A stretch of DNA of 64,000 nucleotides from Robiginitalea biformata HTCC2501. GTDB taxonomy: Bacteria > Bacteroidota > Bacteroidia > Flavobacteriales > Flavobacteriaceae. The DNA is taken from contig NC_013222.1 in the NCBI RefSeq assembly GCF_000024125.1, positions 2,807,501-2,871,500 on the forward strand, read 5' to 3'. Shown one piece after another: positions 51,609-58,649 of this stretch. A program made the translations under genes and the position numbers. The notes beneath the pieces are model-generated. The model saw only the letters and a program-made list of their open reading frames with translations. It had not been told where the DNA came from and did not search any database. Every line of letters begins with the position of its first letter. The first letter of the stretch is position 1.

Positions 51609-52579
51609 CAGGGCCCGGTCTTATAATAACCTTTGTGGGGGATGGCGATCTGGTATTTTTTACGGGAGGCATTATTCAGGTGGGGTTCCCGCAGCCAGGG
51701 GTTGTGCCGTTTGAGGATTTTATAGTTAATCTCGTACTGGTTGGCGAAATCAGCAAAATTGCGGACGGCCGTATCCACCTCCACCGAAAAAGTGGGGACC
51801 TCATTGTACAGATCTTCCTTCTCAATGACGAATCCGTATTTCTCCGGATGCGAGAGGATTTCCTTGATGGCCAGGATCCGGAACACGTACCGGCCGGTTT
51901 CCGCCCCGAGCAATAAGTCGTAGTAATCGTCCACTTTCTGTATGCCCATGTACCGGTCGATAGACCCGGTACCTGTATTATAGGCCGCGGCGGCCATCGT
52001 CCAGGAACCGTATTTGTCCCGGTAGCGCTTCAGGTAGCGGCACGCCACTTCCGTGGATTTTTCAAGGTGGTAACGCTCGTCTACATTGTCGTTGATCTCC
52101 AGGCCGTATTCCCTGCCGGTGGCTTTCATTATCTGCCAGAATCCCGTGGCCCCGGCGGGGGATACCACATTCTCCAGCCCGCTTTCAGCTACCGCCAGGT
52201 ATTTAAAATCGTCAGGGACTCCATTTTTTGCCAGAATGGGTTCGATGACCGGAAAATATTTGTGGGCCCGCTTCATCAGCAGCAGGGCATTGGATTGCCA
52301 GTAGGTGTTCACCAAAAATTCCCGATCCACGCGCTCCATGATTTCCGGGTCGTCCTGGGGGACGGGCTCCCCGGCAAAGTTCAGATCCCCGGGGATATCG
52401 ATGGCGGAAATCCGGTAGGCGGGGGAAACGTTTTTGTCCTGAGCTTCAACCGATTCCGGCGCTTCCAGCGATTCAGGTGCCTCCCCGGCGGTTTCCGCCG
52501 ATTGCTGGACGGCAAATACCAGGGTGCTGACCACGCTGATCAGACCGATCAGCATCAGGGCGTTCTTGAGAAGTCTCAT
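51608..52579 (-). CDS. lytic transglycosylase (SLT/MltD-like)
   Basis: A 323-residue cell-wall enzyme: signal anchor (residues 5-25), an acidic linker with the direct repeat EAPES-LEAPES, then a GH23 SLT domain with catalytic Glu in AVAESGLENVVSPAGATGFW and the AAAAYNTGTGSIDRYM motif. The C-terminal part (FADFANQYEINYKILKRHNPWL) resembles one degenerate LysM module. It cleaves peptidoglycan between MurNAc and GlcNAc. It forms an operon with cls. Confidence 0.92.
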   Translation of the reverse strand: MRLLKNALMLIGLISVVSTLVFAVQQSAETAGEAPESLEAPESVEAQDKNVSPAYRISAIDIPGDLNFAGEPVPQDDPEIMERVDREFLVNTYWQSNALLLMKRAHKYFPVIEPILAKNGVPDDFKYLAVAESGLENVVSPAGATGFWQIMKATGREYGLEINDNVDERYHLEKSTEVACRYLKRYRDKYGSWTMAAAAYNTGTGSIDRYMGIQKVDDYYDLLLGAETGRYVFRILAIKEILSHPEKYGFVIEKEDLYNEVPTFSVEVDTAVRNFADFANQYEINYKILKRHNPWLREPHLNNASRKKYQIAIPHKGYYKTGP

Positions 52580-52603
52580 ACAAAAAGGATTAAGGATTTA
52601 TAC

Positions 52604-52635
52604 CAAAGGTATTAAATAGAACTCCCATCTTGCAA
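52604..52635 (-). promoter_or_regulatory. promoter of the transglycosylase-cls operon
   Basis: TACCTTTG (52604-52611) with TTG (52633-52635) 21 nt upstream on the minus strand. The -33 part lies in the 3' end of the preceding gene. Spacing is 2 nt longer than the usual 19. Confidence 0.45.
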
Positions 52636-53298
52636 AATAATTGCAGGCAACCGTTCATTGAGCCAGCGATGCCGGTGGAGGATCATTGTATGGGTACCCC
52701 CGGGCACCGAAATACAATCGCCGATATACCCCATCGGAAAGACAGCATCTTTTTCACCGTGCAAATGCACCAGGCCGGGAACGGGTTCCTCCCGGGTCCA
52801 GTTTACAATCTGGTCGATGGCCCAGTCCAGGTAGCCGGTATCCCGCACGCCCAGGTACCTCTCGTAAAGCTTCAGCCGCTTGCCGATCGATTCCCCGAAG
52901 GCATACCGCGCCAGGACCTCCACATTGTTGACCAGGGATGTGGGCAGGAGTTTGTGGAGTTTCGTATAACGCGCCACGAGCAGTCGCCTGGGCATTTCCC
53001 GGCGGCATTTTACGCTGGAAATTATTATCACTTTACGGGTTTCCAGAAATCGGGTCATCTCCTGGACGAGCATCCCTCCAAAGGAAACCCCGATCAGTAC
53101 GGGGTTGGCCTCCCGCACCTGCATGCTCATCCTGCGGGCGTATTCCTGCAGGTCCATCCCGGGCTCTGGCAGGAACCATTCCAACAGGTGGATCCGGAAG
53201 CGGTCCTCCGGCAATCGGATATTTTCAAAGATATCCGGACAGGCTGCCAGGCCGGGCATCAGGTAAACGTGTACCAGGGGAGCTTCTGGGTCCTTCAA
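52612..53298 (-). CDS. alpha/beta hydrolase
   Basis: A 228-residue alpha/beta-hydrolase fold protein. Nucleophile elbow GVSFGG (Ser in the middle), acid in HGEKDAVFPMG and histidine in PGGTHTMILHRH. The oxyanion region is LMPGLAACPDIF. No lid domain is obvious and the substrate is unknown. The only sensible start is TTG at 53298. It has a 32-bp gap to the downstream transglycosylase gene. Confidence 0.85.
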   Translation of the reverse strand: MKDPEAPLVHVYLMPGLAACPDIFENIRLPEDRFRIHLLEWFLPEPGMDLQEYARRMSMQVREANPVLIGVSFGGMLVQEMTRFLETRKVIIISSVKCRREMPRRLLVARYTKLHKLLPTSLVNNVEVLARYAFGESIGKRLKLYERYLGVRDTGYLDWAIDQIVNWTREEPVPGLVHLHGEKDAVFPMGYIGDCISVPGGTHTMILHRHRWLNERLPAIILQDGSSI

Positions 53299-53399
53299 AA
53301 CCGTTTAAATCTTAGGTTTTTAGCATTATTTTGACTAATTTTGAACGCTATCGGTGGTATTTTTTGCATTTCTGAAAAAAAACGCGCCCGGTGCTTCTA

Positions 53400-53426
53400 A
53401 ATTACGACACTCCATAGTTCGTAATT
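53400..53426. repeat. inverted repeat in a divergent promoter region
   Basis: AATTACGA (53400-53407) and TCGTAATT (53419-53426), perfect 8-bp arms with an 11-nt spacer, followed by a T-run on the plus strand. It lies between the divergent hydrolase and GNAT genes, 34 bp before the GNAT start. An operator is more likely than a terminator in this position. Confidence 0.4.
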
Positions 53427-53459
53427 TTTTTATCTGAAACCAAAATTAAATCACGACAT

Positions 53460-53753
53460 ATGAGCGAGCTGGCAATTAAGGACAATAGCTTCCTGCGTCA
53501 ATTTGAAACGCGGGTTAACGGGCAACTGGCCAAGATTGAGTATTCCTCTCAGGAACGGAAAGTATTCCTGACCAAACTGGTCATTCCGGAAACCATTAGC
53601 CGGGAGGGCTTCAAGGAAGAGTTTATCAAGGCCGTACTGAACCACATCCAGGAGCAAAACCTTCGCGTTGTCCCGACCAGTCCGCAAATTGCCGGTTTTC
53701 TGAGGAAAAACAGGCAGTATAAGGAAATGCTCCCCGTCGGCATCCGGATCTGA
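53460..53753 (+). CDS. small GNAT-like N-acetyltransferase (YjdJ type)
   Basis: A 97-residue protein of the short GNAT class (about 90-100 residues), with EYSSQERKVFLTKLVIPETI and a C-terminal helix-strand (NLRVVPTSPQIAGFLRKNRQYK). The family binds acetyl-CoA but its acceptors are unknown. It is a single-gene unit with its own terminator. Confidence 0.82.
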   Translation: MSELAIKDNSFLRQFETRVNGQLAKIEYSSQERKVFLTKLVIPETISREGFKEEFIKAVLNHIQEQNLRVVPTSPQIAGFLRKNRQYKEMLPVGIRI

Positions 53754-53774
53754 TTGCCGACGTTACTCCAAACA

Positions 53775-53822
53775 GCCTGGTAACCAGGCCTGCATCCCGG
53801 TACTGAGACCGGGATTTTTTTT
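53775..53822 (+). terminator. terminator of the GNAT-like gene
   Basis: A first hairpin GCCTGG-TAA-CCAGGC (53775-53789), then ATCCCGGT / ACCGGGAT (53794-53801 with 53808-53815, 6-nt loop) followed by eight T. The second is a classic intrinsic terminator. Confidence 0.85.
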
Positions 53823-53842
53823 GTCCGGGCTCCAAGCCAAAG

Positions 53843-55171
53843 TTAAATTGCGAAAGCGGGCGATACCGGCTCCATGCGCACCAGGCCATCCGAGTCGATT
53901 TCCGTCAGCCGGACGCGTAGGGTGGTACCTGTCAAAGCCGGGTCCCAGGGAGCTTTGACCTTCACGTAATTCCGGGTAAAGCCGTGGATGTATCCCTTTT
54001 TGTTTTCCCCCTCAAAGAGTACGGTTTGTTCGGTATCCAGTTGCTCCTGGTAGAACGCCCGCCGTTTCTTGGCCGAGAGGCTGCGGAGCATCTTGCTGCG
54101 ACGGTTGCGTTCTGCCGGGGGTACCGCCCCGTCCATCTTCGCGGCCGGCGTATCGGCCCGTTCCGAATACGTAAAGACGTGCAGGTAGGAGACCTCCAGT
54201 TCGTGCAGGAAATTATAGGTTTCCATAAAGTGGTCTTCCGTTTCCCCGGGGAACCCGACGATGACATCCACCCCGATACAGGCATGGGGCATGACTTCCC
54301 GGATGCGCGCCACCCGGTCTGCGTACAACTCCCGCATATACCTCCGGCGCATCCGTTTCAGGATTGAATTGCTGCCGCTTTGCAGGGGAATATGGAAGTG
54401 CGGTACAAAATGCCGGCTGCCCGCCACAAAATCGATCGTTTCATTCTTCAACAGGTTCGGTTCGATAGACGAGATCCGGACGCGTTCAATCCCGGGTACG
54501 TCATCGAGGGCCCGCACCAGGTCCAGAAAGGTGTGTTTGTGCCGTTTATCCCCGTTTTCGCCCTTTCCGTAATCCCCGATATTTACGCCCGTAAGGACAA
54601 TTTCCCGGATCCCCCGGGCTGAAATTTCCCGGGCGTTTTCCAGGACATTCTCCAGCGTATCGCTCCGCGAAATCCCGCGAGCCAGCGGGATGGTGCAATA
54701 GGTGCACTTGTAATCGCATCCGTCCTGCACCTTGAGGAAGGCCCGGGTCCGGTCTCCGATGGCATAGCTGCCCACATAGAAGTCCGCTTCGCGGATCTCG
54801 CAGGAATGCACTTCCCCCATATCGTTCTTAGACAGGTCGTCCAGGTACCGGGTCAGGTTGAATTTTTCCGTTGCCCCCAGGACCAGGTCCACACCGGGGA
54901 TGGAGGCGATTTCCTCGGGTTTGAGCTGGGCATAGCAACCCACCACGGCTACAAAGGCCTCCGGGTTGTTCCGCAGGGCCTGTCGGACAACGGCCCGGCA
55001 GCGCTTATCCGCATTATCGGTTACCGAACAGGTGTTGATCACATACAGGTCGGCGGGCTGCCCGAATTCCACCTTGCGCAACCCCTGTTCCACCAGGTCG
55101 CGGGCAATCGTGGAGGTCTCTGCAAAATTCAGTTTGCAACCCAGGGTATAAAAGGCAACGGTGCGGTCCAT
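53843..55171 (-). CDS. mtaB: tRNA t6A37 methylthiotransferase MtaB
   Basis: A 442-residue radical-SAM enzyme that adds a methylthio group to t6A37 in tRNA (ms2t6A). N-terminal iron-sulfur cysteines lie in TLGCKLNFAET, INTCSVTDNADKRC and GCYAQ. The radical SAM motif is CDYKCTYC. A C-terminal TRAM-like domain follows. The start is the ATG at 55171 (MDRTVAFYTLGCK); an in-frame ATG at 55273 would run through the promoter. Confidence 0.94.
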   Translation of the reverse strand: MDRTVAFYTLGCKLNFAETSTIARDLVEQGLRKVEFGQPADLYVINTCSVTDNADKRCRAVVRQALRNNPEAFVAVVGCYAQLKPEEIASIPGVDLVLGATEKFNLTRYLDDLSKNDMGEVHSCEIREADFYVGSYAIGDRTRAFLKVQDGCDYKCTYCTIPLARGISRSDTLENVLENAREISARGIREIVLTGVNIGDYGKGENGDKRHKHTFLDLVRALDDVPGIERVRISSIEPNLLKNETIDFVAGSRHFVPHFHIPLQSGSNSILKRMRRRYMRELYADRVARIREVMPHACIGVDVIVGFPGETEDHFMETYNFLHELEVSYLHVFTYSERADTPAAKMDGAVPPAERNRRSKMLRSLSAKKRRAFYQEQLDTEQTVLFEGENKKGYIHGFTRNYVKVKAPWDPALTGTTLRVRLTEIDSDGLVRMEPVSPAFAI

Positions 55172-55229
55172 AGTATTTTTCAGGTCGTCGGCCGGGCCGG
55201 GGCTAACACCGGCCGGTTTTACCGGGGGG

Positions 55230-55259
55230 CAAAGATACGGATTTACTCCCTTTTGGCAA
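55230..55259 (-). promoter_or_regulatory. promoter of mtaB
   Basis: TATCTTTG (55230-55237) preceded by TTG (55257-55259) with 19 nt between on the minus strand. It ends 58 bp before the chosen ATG and supports that start. Confidence 0.8.
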
Positions 55260-55294
55260 GCCGGGCCGGGCACGCAGCGTATTGGCCCCGATGC

Positions 55295-56467
55295 CTATTT
55301 GCGCCATTGGGCACTGTCGTCAAAAACCTGCTGGAGGATCCGGGCGTCTTCCTCGGTGAAGTCCACACCCCGGCGGGCCATCATCACCCGGGCTGCCTCG
55401 AATGCCTTTGCCGGCTGGTAAGTGGAAAAACCGGAGGCGCCCCCCCAGCTGAAACTCGGGACAAAATTCCGGGGAAACCCCGGCACATAGATATTGCAAT
55501 TCACCCCGATAACCGTCCCCGTGTTAAACATCGTATTGATGGCTGTTTTGCTGTGGTCGCCCATCATCAGCCCGCAAAACTGGAGGCCGGTGGGATCGAA
55601 GCGCCGGGTCTCATAATTCCAGAGCCGGACCTTGGCGTAGTTGTTCTTCAGGTTGGAATTATTGGAGTCCGCCCCGATATTGCACCATTCGCCCAAAACG
55701 GAATTTCCCAGGTAGCCGTCGTGCCCCTTGCTGGAATACCCGAAGATGACCGAATTGTTGATCTCCCCGCATACCTTGCCATAGGGCCCCACTGTGGTGG
55801 GACCGTAAATCTTGGCGCCCATTTTCACCACCGCATGGTCACAAACGGCCAGCCCGCCGCGGATCAGGTTGCCTTCCATGACCAGGGCATTGCGGCCAAT
55901 GTAGATCGGGCCATCACTGGCATTGAGGATACTGTGCTCCACTTCGGCCCCCTCCTCGAGGAAGATCCGGTCGGCAGCTACCAGCCGGTTTGTGGCGGAA
56001 ATCGGGGCCGACTTACGCCCGGCGGTCACCAGGTCAAAATCGGCCTCCAGGGCCCGGCCGTTCATCGAAAAGATATCCCAGGTATTTCGCAACTGCCAGG
56101 TCTCGCCCGGGTAGTCTCGCCGGATGAACCCTTTGCCCTTAGGGTCGGCATGCGGGTCTTCGCTCCTGCAAGCCAGGACGCAATCGTCCTTCCAGAGCGC
56201 CTCCCCGGGCTGCAATTTCCGAATGGCTGCCACCAGGCCGGGGTCCGGGAAAAACGAGGCTTGAATCAGCAGGTTGTCCGCCCCGCTTTTCATTGGGAAT
56301 TTTCCGGAGAGGTACGCCTCGGTACGGCAACTCACCTCCTCCTTCAGGTAGTGCTGCCACTTCTCGCGGAGTGTGAGGATCCCGATCCGGATATCCCCGA
56401 CCGGCCGTGTATAGGTAAAGGGCAACAAGGCGGTCCTGCGGTCGCCGTCGAACAGGATGTGGTTCAT
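55295..56467 (-). CDS. GlmU-like putative sugar nucleotidyltransferase
   Basis: A 390-residue two-part protein. Residues 1 to about 190 are an atypical nucleotidyltransferase domain (MNHILFDGDRRTALLPFTYT, RPVGDIRIGILTLREKW). The rest is a left-handed beta-helix with hexapeptide repeats (GPIYIGRNALVMEGNLIRGG, GPTTVGPYGKVCGEINNSVI). The usual GlmU pyrophosphorylase motif (LAAGxGTRM) is absent, so UDP-GlcNAc synthesis should not be assumed. Bacteroidota have a family of such proteins beside true GlmU. Confidence 0.83.
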   Translation of the reverse strand: MNHILFDGDRRTALLPFTYTRPVGDIRIGILTLREKWQHYLKEEVSCRTEAYLSGKFPMKSGADNLLIQASFFPDPGLVAAIRKLQPGEALWKDDCVLACRSEDPHADPKGKGFIRRDYPGETWQLRNTWDIFSMNGRALEADFDLVTAGRKSAPISATNRLVAADRIFLEEGAEVEHSILNASDGPIYIGRNALVMEGNLIRGGLAVCDHAVVKMGAKIYGPTTVGPYGKVCGEINNSVIFGYSSKGHDGYLGNSVLGEWCNIGADSNNSNLKNNYAKVRLWNYETRRFDPTGLQFCGLMMGDHSKTAINTMFNTGTVIGVNCNIYVPGFPRNFVPSFSWGGASGFSTYQPAKAFEAARVMMARRGVDFTEEDARILQQVFDDSAQWRK

Positions 56468-56482
56468 GGTTCCGTTTTAGCG

Positions 56483-56490
56483 CAAAGCTA
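56483..56490 (-). promoter_or_regulatory. -7 element for the GlmU-like gene
   Basis: TAGCTTTG on the minus strand, 15 bp before the ATG. No TTG at the expected -33 position. Confidence 0.45.
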
Positions 56491-56601
56491 CAAAAAGCGT
56501 TCGGTGTGGTTTACCCGGTTGGTCGGCAGGATGGAACCCGTGGTCGAAACGGGTCCGCGCCTGAGGGCGAAGGCCCGTGTGCGGCGGATGCGATCTGCCA
56601 T

Positions 56602-56630
56602 AAAAAAAGCGACCCCCGTATGGAGGTCGC
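56602..56630 (-). terminator. terminator of rpmE2
   Basis: On the minus strand GCGACCTCC pairs with GGGGGTCGC (one U-G) around a 4-nt loop, followed by seven T (56602-56608). It lies 28 bp after the L31 stop codon. Confidence 0.88.
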
Positions 56631-56658
56631 CAATTTGATCCGGAAAGCTTTCGGGAAA

Positions 56659-56946
56659 TTATTTCTCTTCCTTACTGGCCTCCTTTTTACCTTCTTTCTT
56701 GTCGAACTTCTTGTACTTGTTCTTGAATTTATCGATCCGGCCGGCCGTGTCGATCAGTTTGGACTTGCCGGTGTAGAACGGATGCGAGGTACGGGAAATC
56801 TCCAGCTTCACCAGCGGGTACTCCACCCCGTCAACCTCCATGGTCTCGCGGGTTTCTGCGGTAGACTTGGTAATGAATACATCGTCATTGGACATATCCT
56901 TGAAGGCCACCAGTCGGTAATTATCGGGATGAATATCTTTTCTCAT
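56659..56946 (-). CDS. rpmE2: 50S ribosomal protein L31, type B (zinc-free)
   Basis: A 95-residue type B L31 ([20 protein letters not shown], then [19 protein letters not shown]). It has no CxxC zinc ligands, and its length is greater than the 66-70 residues of type A. It has a basic/acidic C-terminal tail ([17 protein letters not shown]). It is a single-gene unit with consensus promoter and terminator. Confidence 0.96.
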   Translation of the reverse strand: MRKDIHPDNYRLVAFKDMSNDDVFITKSTAETRETMEVDGVEYPLVKLEISRTSHPFYTGKSKLIDTAGRIDKFKNKYKKFDKKEGKKEASKEEK

Positions 56947-56981
56947 CGTACGCTCGTTTTATTCCTCAGTTTTTCAGGCTG

Positions 56982-57010
56982 CAAATGTAATAATTTTTAC
57001 TGGAAAACAA
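56982..57010 (-). promoter_or_regulatory. promoter of rpmE2
   Basis: TACATTTG (56982-56989) preceded by TTG (57008-57010) with 18 nt between on the minus strand, 35 bp before the ATG. Confidence 0.7.
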
Positions 57011-57116
57011 TCAAGCTCAGAAAAGATTTTTATCTGCAGAATGCTTATCTTTCATGTAACATTCCTCCCCCGAAAGCAACTAATAACCAACAAAAACCAA
57101 AAAAATCAAACGACAA

Positions 57117-57632
57117 ATGGAACAGATCCAACCAAAAACCGGGAAGTACTCCCTGAATTACGGCCTCATCCTCGGCGCTATCGGGGTGGCCTTCTCCCTG
57201 ATGCTCTTCCTGGTGGATGCGCATACTACCAACAGCCCGGTCGTGCAGATCGTCAATATTGTGATCTCCGTAGCGATCATCTTTTGGGGCATCCTCAGTT
57301 TCCGAAAGGCCAACGGCGGCCTGCTCAGCATTGGCCAGGCCCTGAAACTCGGGGCGGGCATCTCCCTGATCGCCGGGATCCTTTCGGTACTTTACCTGTT
57401 ATTGCTCTCTAATGTTCTGGACCCGGATTTTGCCCGGGTAATGACCGAGGCGCGAATGGCAGAAGCGGCTGCCTCCGGGAACATGACCCCCGAACAAATC
57501 GAACAGGGGGTGGAAATGGGGGAGAAATTCTTCTGGTTCGGCTACCCGATTATCCTGATCATGTCCGTGGTCTTTGGACTCATCATCGGCCTGGTGGGCG
57601 GCCTGATTTTCAAAAAAACCGAGGAGGCCTGA
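57117..57632 (+). CDS. DUF4199 membrane protein
   Basis: A 171-residue protein with four membrane helices (about residues 17-35, 44-60, 76-98 and 143-165). A soluble loop between helices 3 and 4 contains MAEAAASGNMTPEQIEQGVE. The pattern fits DUF4199, common in Bacteroidota and often beside a glycosyltransferase as here (45-bp gap). Function unknown. Confidence 0.85.
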   Translation: MEQIQPKTGKYSLNYGLILGAIGVAFSLMLFLVDAHTTNSPVVQIVNIVISVAIIFWGILSFRKANGGLLSIGQALKLGAGISLIAGILSVLYLLLLSNVLDPDFARVMTEARMAEAAASGNMTPEQIEQGVEMGEKFFWFGYPIILIMSVVFGLIIGLVGGLIFKKTEEA

Positions 57633-57677
57633 TTTTGGCCTAAAATCGTACATTTGGGCAGAACCGGAATACCGAGT

Positions 57678-58649
57678 ATGCACCTGTCCATCGTCATCCC
57701 CTTGCTCAACGAGGCGGAATCGCTTAACGAACTCCACGATTGGATTGTATCCGTAATGCAATCCAATCGTTTTTTGTACGACATTCTTTTTATCGACGAC
57801 GGGAGCACCGACGGAAGCTGGGAAATCATCCGGACTCTGGCAGCAACCAACCCCAACGTCCGGGGCATTCGCTTCCTCAAAAACTACGGTAAATCCCAGG
57901 CGCTGCATGCCGGTTTCCGCCAGGCTTCGGGCGATATCGTGATTACCATGGACGCCGATTTGCAGGATAACCCGGAGGAGATTCCGGAAATGGTCCGCAT
58001 GATCCGGGAAGAGGGCTATCACCTGGTTTCGGGGTGGAAGAAAAAACGGTACGACTCCCTGCTGATGAAAAACCTGCCGTCCAAACTCTTTAACTGGGCG
58101 GCGCGCAGAACCTCGGGGGTTCGCCTCCACGATTTCAACTGCGGCCTGAAAGCCTTCCGGAAGGAAGTGGTGGACCAGATTGAGGTTTCGGGCGAGATGC
58201 ACCGCTACATCCCCGTACTGGCCAAAAACGCCGGGTATACCCGGATCGGGGAACAGGTCGTGCAGCACCAGGCCCGCAAATACGGGAAGACCAAGTTTGG
58301 GGCCGACCGGTTTATCAACGGGTTCCTGGACCTGATCACCATCTGGTTCGTCTCCAAATTCGGCAAGCGCCCCATGCACCTGTTCGGGGCCCTGGGCGTA
58401 TTGATGTTCCTGATAGGTTTTGGGTTTGCACTCTACCTGGGTATCGATAAGTTATTTCTGAACCCGGCCGGCCGGCTGCTGACGGACCGCCCCCAATTTT
58501 TCCTGGCCCTCGCGGCCATGATCATGGGGACCCAGTTCTTCCTCTCCGGTTTTGTGGGGGAGATGATCCTCCGCAGCAAGCGCAACGAACAGCGCTATTC
58601 CATCTACGACCGGGTAAACATCAGCGAATCAGTGCAAAATGTCCGGTGA
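57678..58649 (+). CDS. GT2 family glycosyltransferase (dolichyl-phosphate mannosyltransferase-like)
   Basis: A 323-residue polyisoprenyl-phosphate hexose transferase-like protein. N-terminal GT-A domain with SIVIPLLNEAESL, the DDGSTDGSW motif and MDADLQDNPEEIP (metal/donor Asp). Two C-terminal membrane helices (LMFLIGFGFALYLGI and LALAAMIMGTQFFLSGF) follow. The start is the ATG at 57678; an in-frame TTG lies 24 bp upstream. The 3' end overlaps the convergent T9SS gene by 29 bp. Confidence 0.9.
   Translation: MHLSIVIPLLNEAESLNELHDWIVSVMQSNRFLYDILFIDDGSTDGSWEIIRTLAATNPNVRGIRFLKNYGKSQALHAGFRQASGDIVITMDADLQDNPEEIPEMVRMIREEGYHLVSGWKKKRYDSLLMKNLPSKLFNWAARRTSGVRLHDFNCGLKAFRKEVVDQIEVSGEMHRYIPVLAKNAGYTRIGEQVVQHQARKYGKTKFGADRFINGFLDLITIWFVSKFGKRPMHLFGALGVLMFLIGFGFALYLGIDKLFLNPAGRLLTDRPQFFLALAAMIMGTQFFLSGFVGEMILRSKRNEQRYSIYDRVNISESVQNVR

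Noticed and set aside
54806..56638. A 610-codon open frame on the plus strand
   Set aside because: It spans the antisense of mtaB, the intergenic promoter and the GlmU-like gene, all supported on the minus strand.
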